A DNA stretch of 64,000 nt, taken from assembly GCF_041146795.1 (NCBI RefSeq), contig NC_135175.1:24755075-24819074 (forward strand), in the 5' to 3' direction. Shown in pieces: positions 51,446-62,245 of this stretch (positions within the stretch are counted from its first letter, which is position 1; each line of letters begins with the position of its first letter). A program made the position numbers and the translations under genes. The notes under the pieces were generated by a model. The model worked only from the letters and a program-made list of their open reading frames with translations, ran no database searches and had not been told where the DNA came from. This DNA comes from Maylandia zebra. Its lineage: Eukaryota; Chordata; Actinopteri; Cichliformes; Cichlidae.

Positions 51446-53104
51446 CACAACCATTCACACTCACTCCCGCATTCACACCTATGGGCAATTTAGATTAACC
51501 AATTAACCTATCCCCACAAAGTTGATTGTGAAATTTCTTTCCTTGTAGATATTCCACAAACTAGCTTGTTGCAATGTTTTCATGTTATTACGGTGAACTA
51601 AAAATGCCAAATTCTGCCACATCTCAGTATCATTTGCTTCTGTTTCTAGTCACATGTTTATTATAGTTGGGGTTTGGACTGTTGACCATTGGTTCTCCAT
51701 TTAAATCGAGGCTGTAAGTATCTGAGAAACAATAGTTTGACATTTCTCACAATAATATGAAATCTCATAGGAAAAATGAGTAATTGTTACTAGCAGGCCT
51801 AAAGTGCATCTGCATGACTCGTAGAAACTAGCTGAACCAACACTCCTCTTGCTCCAGTAATTAATAGAAAAACTAATAGAAAAATTTCTGGACATCACAC
51901 TACAGTCAATTGATTTCTTGTGTATGCATACTTGTTACTGTAGCACTGTCAAACCTTATATAAATGTGGGGTTTGCAGTCATTTGTTTGGCTGGATTGGA
52001 AGAAGCTCCTTAAACAAATGTTTATTTTTAGTTGGGATTAATGACAGCCTGTAAATTGTTACGCTCCTCATGGTTAGCTTTTTTTTCTGTTATTCTTGGA
52101 GGACAGTTGTGAAAACACTGATAGTGACTACAGAGGAACAGGAGTGGCAGCCAGCTGACACCTCCCGTCTCTAATGGAGATACAGCGAGAGGAGCAGGAG
52201 GGGATTTTGTGCTGCTGCTGACTTGTCACTGGAGCTCACAGCAGGCTCATCCTGCTCCTGATTAATGGAGCTGTCTGCTGAGCCTCGAAGGGGGGAAGAA
52301 CAGCGCTGTTTTCCCATTCCCTGTTTATTTGCCCACAACAGATGGGCCCCCCAGGGCCCCTGGCTCGTTTACACCTCTCCTGTATTATGTCCTCAGCATC
52401 CTTCATCTTAATCAGTGAACAGGTTCCTGCGCAGAGCCACCTAACCTACAGGTGACCTCTGTAACCTGTCCACCTTCACGAAGATACTAGATACTCTTAA
52501 AAACAACGGCTCATTAGTCCGATATCCTCGGGTCTGACTGCAGCAGGTTTTCCTCTTTCCCTTTTCAGCCTTCACTCTGCTGGAGCATGACGCACAGACA
52601 GAATGACATATCTGCTGGTGTGTTGTTGTTAAACAGACCCTCGAATGCAGGGTTTTTTTATGCCAAGGTTAGACTTCGGGTGCAGCACTCATTTATAATG
52701 AGTAACATAGAGGGAATATATAAGTCCATATGCTTTTAGTTCTTATAATACAGTGTTATGTACAGCTGCCTGTCTGAATGAATGGGACCTGCCGTCCACA
52801 TATGTGGACATCACATTTTGGGTTATTTAGACCAAAATACTCAATGTTGCTCTACAACGGCCTGATATTCACTTACGAGGACATTATACTGCTACTGTTC
52901 TATCAAAATTTTAAACGAATATCCTCATATGTGGCTCTCATTTTTCTTAAAAACAAAAATAAGGTAAAAAAAAATAAATCTTGTAATTCTTTGTTTTTAC
53001 ATTCATCGGGCCCCAATATGGCCAAATATCAAAGAGAAATTAAAATGCCGTGGAAGAGTTTGGGTCTTAGGAGGTTAAATGTGGTTAAATGTGGTTGTCT
53101 GATT

Positions 53105-53178
53105 GTCTGGGTTTCTTTACCTTACAATATAAAGCACCTTCGGTTGTGATTTGGCGCTACGTAAATAAAAATGAATTG
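53105..53178 (+). mobile_element. L2-like 3' tail fragment
   Basis: TACCTTACAATATAAAGCAC, GGTTGTGATTTGGCGCTACG and AAATGAATTGAA repeat the L2 tail. A second repeat tail (GCGACCCTGAATTGGGTAAG) is at about 53560-53690. Confidence 0.7.
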
Positions 53179-54512
53179 AACTGCCAGCTGCTAATACTGG
53201 CTTGACTGATTGTCGGGGTGCACTGATCTGAAATGCCATTCAGTTACCACTGATGCCTTTTAGTTACTGGAAGTGATCGATGAATGTCATATTAACATTC
53301 AGAGGTTCAGTGATGATCTGCCAGCTCTGCTTATAACCACCATCATCATGACTGCCTTATCATGTTCTACATGAAATGATAAACAATAAGATATTTAAAG
53401 TATCAGTAAAGTATTTATCTTATTTAAAGTATCAGTTAACACTGAAATAGCAGGCACTGCATATCTTACACTTGTAGAGCACAAAATAGACAAACAATAA
53501 AATCCCTCATAATGGGGAACACTTTAACACATTAATTAAGACATATTAAATCCTAGTGTAGTGCTGCGATTGGCTGGCAGCATGTCCAGTGTGTACTCTG
53601 CTCTCACCCTATGACAGCTGAGACAGGCTTCAACCCCCCTGCGACCCTGAATTGGGTAAGTGGGGGAAAAAAAATGGATAAATCCTAGTTGTGCCTTGGG
53701 CACAGAATAGTCAAGCGCTCACCCTGAATATGAATATAAAAATCATTGACTCCTGCTCATTAAAAAGAAGGATTTACTGCCGCTTCCATCACATATGCTG
53801 GTAAACTGATTATGTTTGGATCACAATAAGCTATCTAATGATATCACATAGCCTGAGTGGGGTTAATAATGGGTTATGAAAATGAAGGCCACAAATGACA
53901 CATTTTTTAATATTTGCTTTCAGGTAATAAATAAAATATTTAAAATGAGACTCAAAGCTCAAAGGAAGAGCAAATATTCACATGTGGGAATCTGAAACAA
54001 ACAGTTTTTGTTTGTTCTCAAATTACTGATTGAAACTTAGAAGGGGTTCGTTTAATTCAGGGAAGCCGTCCCCTCGTCTGCTCATGGACTTTGAGGATTT
54101 TCTCATGCAAGCATCAAATATCCACGATTTCTGTGTGTTTTCTTTGATCATCACTTGTAAATTCAGCAAGAAGAAAAGTCCTGATTTGAAAATTAAATTA
54201 CGATGGCACCGTAGCCTGCCACACTCCATAGTTACCATTTTGCTGCATTCAACCAAGCCCTGATTAGCACCATTCGCAAAATGAACTGAGACTTCAAACA
54301 GAAACCAGAAAATTTCTGTTACCAAATTTTTTTTCTGGTGCAGTTTCTACATAGTCATATGCAAATGCAGCTGTTTAGACGTTTATACACTCATCGTGTG
54401 GTAAACTGGGGCTTTTTGTGATTTCTTTGAACTGCTTTTCCAGGGTAGAGTCATTGTTTAAAAAACAACAGGGTGCATGTTTGAATTTATTAATTTATTA
54501 AATATTTTCTCT

Positions 54513-55405
54513 AATCCACACAGTGTCAAAAGTATAGATGTATACAAGCATTCCCATAAATGTTTCATTCAACGTCCCTTAGCAAGTTACACCTCAGCCA
54601 GACCCTTTTGGTAGCCACCAACAAGCTTCCAGCCTAATTCTGGCTGGATTTTTGACCACTCTTCATGACAGAATTGGTAGAGTTCATTTAGATGTGTTGA
54701 TTTCCTGGGACCGACACAGCTTTGAAACACAGTCCACACCAGCATCACTGTCCACACAGTGAAGCCAGGAGCCGACCAAGAACCAAGAAAGACGCCCCTG
54801 CTCCAAAGTCGACACCCTCGTGGTTGACTGAAACTGCTCACACCGACAAGCCAAATGCTTTCTGGAGAAGTGTTTTATAGCACAAGATGAAAATGGAGGT
54901 AATTGGCCACAATGAGGCATATGTGGAGAAATAATGTTGAAGCTTTCAAACCGTAGAGCACTGTACCAGCTTCAGGCATGGTGGTGGTAGCATGATGCTC
55001 TTGGGCTGCTTTGCTGCCAGTGGTACTGATAAATTTCACAAAGTGGATGGAATAACGAAGGGCAAATTTGGTGAAACCACCTCCAAATTCTTCATCACCT
55101 CAAATCAACAGCTAGATCGTTAACACTTGGACACAGCTGGATGTTCCCAAACATATATCAGAACAGGTTTAGGAATGAATAAAGCAAGCTAAGACTACTC
55201 TTAAATGCCGAGTCTGTGCCAGGAAACTAAACCAGTTAAAAGGAACTTTTCCAATTCTGCCAAGAAGAGTGGTCAAATATCCAGCCAGCATTATAGTAGA
55301 CTGTCAAAGCGTCTGGTTGAGGATCAACTTGCTAAGGGACAGTATTAGTCAGGGTGTTTTTATGTATTGGAGCCTGCATGCATACTTTTGTCCATGTGTG
55401 GATAA
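54513..55405 (+). mobile_element. Tc1-like relic with long (about 160 bp) inverted terminal repeats
   Basis: The left arm TCCACACAGTGTCAAAAGTA through GTCCCTTAGCAAGTT and GGCTGGATTTTTGACCACTC to ACAGAATTGG is repeated in reverse on the right: minus strand TCCACACATGGACAAAAGTA through GTCCCTTAGCAAGTT and GGCTGGATATTTGACCACTC to GCAGAATTGG, ending about 55254. Between the arms the frame still reads HGGGSIMLLGCFAASGTDKF, typical of the Tc1 catalytic core. It is otherwise full of stops. Confidence 0.7.
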
Positions 55406-57117
55406 CAGAAAACACAAAATAAATTCAAACAATCACATTCATGACCATGATGGAGTGTACTAAACTCACAACTGTGTGTTTACAGACACCATATAAAGAC
55501 ATACATTTATTTCCTACATGGTGACAAGTAAACAGCTTTTAATGTATGTAATCCAAACATGCTTGCAGTTTTCTTTGTAAAGACTGACACTTTCTGTCCC
55601 CGAGGATTAATTAATGAATAGAATTTGGCTGTGTTGCAGGTGCACTGAAAGTAGTAAGTTGCGCCATCAGCCATCCAACTCTCACAGTTTTCAATGCATT
55701 TAGTATTTTTAATGTGTGCCAGATTTTTTTTTTGTCTGATTACATTTATGGACTTGTGAATCTAATCATCAGGTTCTGCCAAATGAGACAAATTCAGCAC
55801 CAGGCTGGAAAAATGCCTCGTCTGTGCTCTGCCACGTCTCGTGAGCCTTTCATTCACACAGCAGATTGTCCGCGCTTGTCTAAGATTCACGAGAAATTGT
55901 GCACATCTCGGATCAAGGCGATGGTTTAAAACTCCCCATTAATTGTTGTAAACGCACAAATGGAATCTTTTGTTTCACACTCGGATTTGGAGAATTGAGC
56001 GGGCCTCATCCTCCCGTGGTGACATTGGACATTGTTTCCTCTTCCTGCTGATGGCTGTTGTTCTTTTCACTATCGTAGAGAAGCAGGCTGGGACTTTTTT
56101 CAGTTGCTGCTGATTCACCACAGATTAGATTGCTGTTCTTATGTGTGAGATTGCTCAGTTGCACTGTAACATTACACGAAGCCCCGAGGTGTAAAGGAAG
56201 TTCTCTTTTTTTATAGCTGTTTTAACAGCAGCACATAAAGAAAAAGACTCTTTGATGTGTTGGTTTACTTTGATAAGCCGTGTCCAAAGCATTCGTGACA
56301 GATTTGGTGAAACCCCAACAGCTGATGTTTAGTAGCTTACTTCCATCGATCATTTACCCCCGAGGTTAAACTCTTGCTACTCTCTGACTGATCTTGGCAC
56401 TTTTTCGACTTACTGGCAAGAGAAACAGATGCTTCATTTATGGAGAATTAGCAGCATCTCCAAATGTTAACTGATAAAGGATTAAAAAACAAGCGAGTAG
56501 AGTCCCTTCACTGCTCAGATGCTTTTGTCCTCTCAGTCTTACCTCCCTCCCCCGTTTTTCTTTCCTGCAGCATGCATTCTAAATATCACCAAAATTCTCA
56601 AATTCTCACCCATTTTAGCAACTATTTAAGCTGCCAAATGATTGAGATAAAAAAAACTGTCACGGAGGCAGTTTTGTTGCTTTATTGCAGAAGGAAGCAG
56701 CTTAAACGCTTCAAATGCAGTCAGATTTTCACAGAAGTGCTATTTAGCTGTGTTGCTTTTCAGTTGTTATTTCAGTTGCAAGAACACCAAAGTCTTCATA
56801 TTTATATAAAAAAAAACTGTGAGTCAAAGATAGACAAAAAACATCCAGGGAAATCCCTCTCCCTGCTTTTATTTCTTATATTATGTTGAAAACAAACACT
56901 ACTTTTCTTCTTCCACACTCATGAAATGTGGAATTTTTATGTTTTTAAACATATTTTAACAAAAATACCTTTTTGTTTAAAAATTCTCTTTAAAAAGACC
57001 TTTTGCTAATAATTTCTTCATCTTGTCCTCAGATGTTGGTATCAGTCAATTTTGTAACATTAAAGTTTCACACATTAGCCAAAAAACAAAACAAAACAAT
57101 GTCCAAGCTTGTCATAT

Positions 57118-57490
57118 TCAGCTTGATTCAGTTTTATTTGTTTATTGCCAAACCACAGCAGCCTCAGGGCACTTTATATTAGAAGATAAAGACTCTGTAG
57201 CAATATACAATCCACTGATCAGGAATTTAGTGAAGGTGGGAAGGAAGAATTCCCTTTTAACAGGAAGAAACTTTACCAGGCTCTAGAGATGAGGGGAAAA
57301 AAGGACAGCAAGACATACACGCTACAGGAATGAGTATAAAAAAAAGTTAACGACGAGCAGTACAGGGTGAGAAGAGATGCATGGAAATGAAGTGCTCAGT
57401 GCATCATGGGAAGTCCCCCCAGGAACCTGAGACGCAGCATAACTGAGGGATTGTTCAGGGTCACCTGATCCAGCCCTAGCTATGAGTTTT
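57118..57490 (-). mobile_element. L2-like 3' fragment, inverted
   Basis: The minus strand carries GGGCTGGATCAGGTGACCCT, TGATGCACTGAGCACTTC, CTTTTAACAGGAAG-matching text (as CCTTTTAACAGGAAGAAAC on the plus strand at 57253) and TGCCCTGAGGCTGCTG, ending at AATCAAGC. It is collinear with 20690-21130. Confidence 0.7.
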
Positions 57491-57602
57491 ATAGAGCCTG
57501 CATTCTCATTTGGGGACATTATATTTGGGCTTTTCCGTACCTCAAACTTCATTGTGTTCTTTTAGCCTTTGTGCCCATATTAGGGCATAATATTAAAAAC
57601 AA

Positions 57603-57828
57603 TGTTAGCAGAGACGGGTCTTCCAGCGGAATCTGCATGAATATTGAAGATACTTATATTGTCTAGACGGAGGAATAATCACATGTGGGGCATCGGCTTT
57701 TCACCGGAACAACACTTTGTTTTTATTATTGAACTCTCGCGTGCACTCTGCAGCATAACAGGAAGCATCCTTTCAAAATAAAATCACAACAGATGACAAC
57801 GAGGGCATACCTATTAACTAGCTCAACA
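57603..57828 (-). repeat. Copia 3' LTR
   Basis: 226 bp, the downstream LTR in element orientation, with no difference from 62020-62245 that I can see. A minus-strand AATAAA (in CAATAATAAAAAC) may be the polyadenylation signal. Confidence 0.95.
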
Positions 57829-57897
57829 CCCCCACTTGCACTCACGTTGTCAGCTTTACATGCATTCCAAAAGAAACAGTTTTTCTTTACTATTTGT

Positions 57898-60800
57898 TTA
57901 CACTCCAAACATATATTTCTCAAACTTCAATAACTTCCCCTTTGTTGCTGGCTTTGTCATAACATCGGCCACCATCAGACCTGTCGGACAATACTCCAAT
58001 ATCAAATTTCCAGCATTAACTGTTGATCTCACAAAATGATATTTGATATCGATATGCTTACACCTCTGTCTGTTAACAGGATTCTTTGCCAATGCAATAG
58101 TCCCTTGATTGTCCTCAAAAATCTTTGGCGGTCTCTTTTGATGCTCATACATGCTTTGCAACAGTTGTGTCAAGTACAAACATTCTTGTGTTGTTGCTGC
58201 CAAAGCTATGTACTCTGCTTCACAAGTTGACAAGGCAACAGTTGGCTGCTTCTTTGTTCGCCATGACACCAAAGTACCTCCTTCATTCAGGCTTACGCAG
58301 TAACCTGTAGTACTCCTCCTGTCAGTCACATCCGCAGCCCAGTCTGAGTCACTGTGACCTTGTACTCTCAAATCTTTGTCACTTTTCCTGTAGCACAATG
58401 TCTTGTCTTTTGATTGTTTCAGGTACCTTAGAACATGTTTCACAGTAGTCCAATGTTCCACAGCTGGTTCTTTGAAGTGCTGTGACAGCTTACTTACAAC
58501 AAAACTCAAATCTGGTCGTGTGCAAGAGGTCAAGTAAATAAGGCTACCTACTGCCTCTCTGTACATTCTGACATTGTTCATTTTCTCAGCATCATCATTG
58601 TAGTTCAACCTTTGTTCACAAGGAGTTGATCTTGGTTTACAGTCTTGCATTTGAAATCTTTCCAGTATGTTTTCTACATATCTCTCTTGTAACATTTTTA
58701 CACAATCTTGGGTTTGCTCAAAATCAATACCAAGAAAATGTTTGAGTTTCCCCATATCTTTCATTTTGAATCTTGCAGTTAGCATTTCCTTCACAGTTTT
58801 CAAAACCCTTTCATCACTGGCTGCAATAATAATATCATCAACCCATATGATCATGATCACTTTTTCTTTTCCTGTTTTCCTTGTGTAAACACAATGATCT
58901 ACAGGACTCTGCATGAAACCGTTCTCTATCAAATAGTCATGTAATGTCCTGTTCCAGTTTCGGCCTGACTGTTTAAGCCCATAAAGTGACTTTTCCAGCT
59001 TGTAGACCAGTTTCTCATCTGTTTTTCCTTTTACTTCATAGCCTTCTGGCTGCTCAACATACACTTCAAAATCTATTGGTGCATGCAAGTATGCGGTTTT
59101 TACATCCATCTGATGCAAAATCAGGTTTTCTTGTATTGCACACTGCATCAATACTCTTATGCTTGTCAGGTTAGCAGTCGGAGAAAAAGTTTCATCATAG
59201 TCTATCCCAAAACACTGGTTGTAACCTTTAGCTACGTACCGTGCTTTATATTTTTCTGATCCATCACCACTGTTTTTCTTCACATATACCCATCTACCCC
59301 CCACTGCTTTCTTTCCCTCAGGTAAGATTGTTAGGGTAAAGGTGTTGTTCTCTTTTAAGGATTGCATTTCTTCATCCATAGCTGCTTTCCACTCTCTAGA
59401 GTTGGGTGACCTTGCAGCTTCACTGAATGTCACGGGTGAGTTACTTATCAGTCTGTAACAGTAGTCTATGTTAGTCAGCACTTGATCATCAATGTCTTCT
59501 CCTGACTCATATTCATTTAGATAATCTGGTTTCTTTCTTGTTCTAGAAGGATACCTTCTGGAGTTTTCAGTCTCATCACTAAGTGGCATCTGACTGTTCA
59601 CTTCTGGTTGGTTGTCAGTATCTGGTTCCTGTGAACTGGTACTGGGGCTTTCCCTGTTCACGTTTGGTCTCTCCCTCACCTGTATGTCTTCATCCTCAGA
59701 TGTCGTATCAGTTTGTGTTTGCTTTTCCTCATTGTGTTTGGTTACAAACTTAACCAGCCTAAACTTTTGCACTTTGGCGCTGTCTGGGAAATAAACCTTG
59801 TATGCTGGACTGTTTTTGTCGTAGCCTACAAAAATCCCTTTTGTACACTTAGAATCCAGCTTACCCTTGTTTTGCTTGTAAGCATAACACTCACACCCAA
59901 ACTTTCGCATTCTGGATAGATTGGGCTTCCGCCCAGTCAGCAAAAAGTAAGGTGTCTGCCCTGTCCGGTTGTTAAAGCATCTGTTTCTCACGATAGCCGC
60001 TGTTTGAACTGCATACGTCCATAATTCCTTTGGTATGGCACTCTCAATAAGCATGCACCTCCCCATATCAAAAAGTGTTCTCCAGCCACGTTCCGCTGTA
60101 CCATTCTGGTGAGGGGAATATGGGGCTGAAGTTTCATGTCTTATTCCATGTTTGTTTAACAATACCTGGTAACTCTTTGCCATGAACTCTGTGCCGTTGT
60201 CTGACCTGATACACTTTACCTTCCCGAGTGGGGCTGTATCGGCCAAAAAGATTTCAGTTGCTTGCATTGTTTCACTTTTGTTTTTGAGAAAATATACAAA
60301 TACTGCACCGGAAAAGTCATCGGTAAACAATAATGCATATCTGTGTCCATCTCGTGATTCTGGATCTATCGGCCCTGCTAGATCCGTATGTACCAGCTCG
60401 AGAGGTTTCTCAGCTCTCCTGTCAGGGTTTCTATTCCTAGTCTGGACAAATTTTCCCTGAATACACACCTCACAGTTCAAACTTTCTTTGTCAGTTTTCC
60501 CTTTGATTTTCATACCTTCAACCACATTTTGTAGCTTCAGAATGTCACTATGATTGCAATGTCCCAAAATTTCATGCCATGTCTGCACATCAAAACAATT
60601 ATTACACTTATCATCGTACTCACTTACAGTCTCAAGGTAATAAAGTCTGTTGTGCTCATGGATGTGAAACTTTGTACCGTCTCTGTGTTGAAGGACGTTC
60701 CTTCCTTTCTTAAAGATGATAGTGGCTCCGTTCGTGGTGGCCGCTCTCACAGAGAAGATATTCTGTGGAAATGAGGGAATGCATAGGGCGTCTTTCAGTG

Positions 60801-61911
60801 TTGTTTTACACTGTCTCCCTCTGCTGTCAATCAAGCACACCTCTGCATCTCCTCTGCCTTCAGCCACTCCTTTACACCTGGTGCCATCAGCTAATTCCAC
60901 ACAGTGCGTTCCCGGCTGGAAGTCGTCATTAAATTTCTTGAACGCTGTTTTATCATTCAGGATGTGTGATGTTGCGCCAGTATCCACCATTAGGCCTTTG
61001 GTCCTGATGTCTTGTGGCTGTTGAGGTGCCGCGTAGTCATCGCTCATCCGGAAGACATAAGTGTCGTCGCTCTCTGCGTTGTCGCCCTCCTCCGAGGCTA
61101 TGCGTGCTTCATCATTCCGTTGTCGTCTCCTGCAAGTCGACTCTCGATGGGTGTTGCTCCTACAGTGACCGCACCACTGTCTGTAGCGGCATGCTCTGGC
61201 CTTGTGTCCCCGTTGGCCACACTTAAAACAGACTATGTCTGACATGTCTCTCCTGTGGTCATTAGCAGCTGCTGCGGGTCTCACGCTGGGTTGCACTCTC
61301 ACCTTCATGATGTTATCCTCTTGTTCCATTAAGCGCATTTTCTCAGTGTCCTCATAGCTGCGGAGTTTCGTTTTAAATTCCGCAAACTTGATTTCTGATT
61401 CACTTTGCGTAATGTGAACGGAAAAAGGTTTAAATGTTTCTGGTAAACCTTTTAACACCATCGCTACAAGCAGACCATCACTAAGTGTCTCTCCAGCATT
61501 TCTCAGGGCTGTAATAAATGTCTCTGCGCGTATGATGTACTCCGTGACGCTCTCACTGCTTGCTTTCTTCAGAGAAGTCAGTTCGGTATAAAGGCTGATA
61601 ATTCTTGGTTTACCTTTTCCTGCATAATAGTCTCTTAAAATTTTCAGTGCCTCGCGTCCATCATCGGCAGCTTCTCTCATCACGAGCGATAAACTCTTAT
61701 CATCCAGGAACTGTATTAACTCTGCATAGGCCTGGGCATTCTTATCTTCGTCGTCCTCATCGTCGTCATCACTTTTCAATATTGTGTCTTTTAGACCTTG
61801 TAATCTAAGATGTCCCAAAAATTTTGTCTCCCACAGTTCATAATTCTTCTCATCTCCGTCAAAAACCAACCTTGCCCATCGGCCACTGGGTTCACCAGCA
61901 CGCTTATTCAT
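57898..61911 (-). CDS. Copia Gag-Pol polyprotein, 1337 aa, uninterrupted
   Basis: A single frame from ATG at 61909-61911 to the stop at 57898-57900 encodes a whole Copia polyprotein. Domain order: Gag (1 to about 220) with two CCHC knuckles at 228-241 and 247-260; aspartic protease at D310-T-G; the integrase zinc region with H446 and C480/C483; the integrase core with D510, D571 and E607 (D-X35-E); reverse transcriptase from about 870, with D936 in QMDVKTAYL and the catalytic WVDD at 1023-1026; RNase H with D1188/D1190, E1231 and D1267. The protease-integrase-RT order is diagnostic of Copia, against RT-integrase in Gypsy. The catalytic box is WVDD where YVDD is usual. There is no frameshift between Gag and Pol, so the Gag excess must come from another mechanism. 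It resembles the few known fish Copia elements; the clade is unassigned. Confidence 0.97.
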   Translation of the reverse strand: MNKRAGEPSGRWARLVFDGDEKNYELWETKFLGHLRLQGLKDTILKSDDDDEDDEDKNAQAYAELIQFLDDKSLSLVMREAADDGREALKILRDYYAGKGKPRIISLYTELTSLKKASSESVTEYIIRAETFITALRNAGETLSDGLLVAMVLKGLPETFKPFSVHITQSESEIKFAEFKTKLRSYEDTEKMRLMEQEDNIMKVRVQPSVRPAAAANDHRRDMSDIVCFKCGQRGHKARACRYRQWCGHCRSNTHRESTCRRRQRNDEARIASEEGDNAESDDTYVFRMSDDYAAPQQPQDIRTKGLMVDTGATSHILNDKTAFKKFNDDFQPGTHCVELADGTRCKGVAEGRGDAEVCLIDSRGRQCKTTLKDALCIPSFPQNIFSVRAATTNGATIIFKKGRNVLQHRDGTKFHIHEHNRLYYLETVSEYDDKCNNCFDVQTWHEILGHCNHSDILKLQNVVEGMKIKGKTDKESLNCEVCIQGKFVQTRNRNPDRRAEKPLELVHTDLAGPIDPESRDGHRYALLFTDDFSGAVFVYFLKNKSETMQATEIFLADTAPLGKVKCIRSDNGTEFMAKSYQVLLNKHGIRHETSAPYSPHQNGTAERGWRTLFDMGRCMLIESAIPKELWTYAVQTAAIVRNRCFNNRTGQTPYFLLTGRKPNLSRMRKFGCECYAYKQNKGKLDSKCTKGIFVGYDKNSPAYKVYFPDSAKVQKFRLVKFVTKHNEEKQTQTDTTSEDEDIQVRERPNVNRESPSTSSQEPDTDNQPEVNSQMPLSDETENSRRYPSRTRKKPDYLNEYESGEDIDDQVLTNIDYCYRLISNSPVTFSEAARSPNSREWKAAMDEEMQSLKENNTFTLTILPEGKKAVGGRWVYVKKNSGDGSEKYKARYVAKGYNQCFGIDYDETFSPTANLTSIRVLMQCAIQENLILHQMDVKTAYLHAPIDFEVYVEQPEGYEVKGKTDEKLVYKLEKSLYGLKQSGRNWNRTLHDYLIENGFMQSPVDHCVYTRKTGKEKVIMIIWVDDIIIAASDERVLKTVKEMLTARFKMKDMGKLKHFLGIDFEQTQDCVKMLQERYVENILERFQMQDCKPRSTPCEQRLNYNDDAEKMNNVRMYREAVGSLIYLTSCTRPDLSFVVSKLSQHFKEPAVEHWTTVKHVLRYLKQSKDKTLCYRKSDKDLRVQGHSDSDWAADVTDRRSTTGYCVSLNEGGTLVSWRTKKQPTVALSTCEAEYIALAATTQECLYLTQLLQSMYEHQKRPPKIFEDNQGTIALAKNPVNRQRCKHIDIKYHFVRSTVNAGNLILEYCPTGLMVADVMTKPATKGKLLKFEKYMFGV

Positions 61912-62005
61912 GGTGCTAACTTAGCACGCTAGCCCTCACCGAACACGCTGTACTTTGCGACTTTTCTGGTGGTAAACTTTCCCCTGGCGTAGCTTCAATG
62001 TTTTC

Positions 62006-62019
62006 CTGGGCCCATAACC
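62006..62019 (-). other. Copia primer-binding site complementary to initiator tRNA-Met anticodon arm
   Basis: On the plus strand the 14 nt CTGGGCCCATAACC lie directly next to the 5' LTR. They match the anticodon stem and loop (with the CAT anticodon) of eukaryotic initiator tRNA-Met. On the element strand they are complementary to that tRNA. This is the internal, half-tRNA priming known for Drosophila copia and yeast Ty5, rather than use of the tRNA 3' end. Confidence 0.85.
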
Positions 62020-62245
62020 TGTTAGCAGAGACGGGTCTTCCAGCGGAATCTGCATGAATATTGAAGATACTTATATTGTCTAGACGGAGGAATAATCACA
62101 TGTGGGGCATCGGCTTTTCACCGGAACAACACTTTGTTTTTATTATTGAACTCTCGCGTGCACTCTGCAGCATAACAGGAAGCATCCTTTCAAAATAAAA
62201 TCACAACAGATGACAACGAGGGCATACCTATTAACTAGCTCAACA
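62020..62245 (-). repeat. Copia 5' LTR
   Basis: 226 bp, the upstream LTR in element orientation (promoter side for Gag-Pol). It abuts the primer-binding site at 62019. Confidence 0.95.

Larger units (their letters stand above)
36441..57602. other. Non-coding interval downstream of myc
   Basis: No protein-coding exon is supported in these 21 kb. It has a CpG-rich candidate first exon at 37060-37239, a nested repeat complex at about 39010-40625, Tc1-family relics (40600-41225, 48055-48645, 54513-55405), L2 scraps (42715-43125, 53105-53178, 57118-57490), MITE-like DNA (44755-44860, 50965-51445) and a fish repeat at 42205-42362. Stretches at about 49740-50640, 52090-52620 and 55780-56060 look unique and less AT-biased and could hold conserved regulatory DNA; that cannot be tested here. 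Confidence 0.55.
57603..62245 (-). mobile_element. Complete Ty1/Copia LTR retrotransposon (4643 bp)
   Basis: Two 226-bp LTRs (57603-57828 and 62020-62245) look identical by eye and, in element orientation, begin TGTTGAGC and end CTAACA. A 5-bp direct repeat AACAA lies at 57598-57602 and 62246-62250. The primer-binding site abuts the 5' LTR and a purine tract (minus strand AAGTGGGGG, 57829-57837) abuts the 3' LTR. One 1337-codon Gag-Pol frame fills the interior without stops. These together indicate a recent insertion, possibly still competent. The right flank is an (AAC)n tract, which makes the exact duplication slightly ambiguous. Confidence 0.97.

Noticed and set aside
52778..53149. 123-aa plus-strand ORF
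   Set aside because: Its 3' end runs into an L2 tail and it has a Lys/Asn-rich random composition.
56464..56889. 141-aa plus-strand ORF
   Set aside because: Composition is that of AT-rich non-coding DNA, with no conserved motif.
59612..61242. Plus-strand ORFs inside the Copia element
   Set aside because: They are antisense shadows of the Gag-Pol frame.
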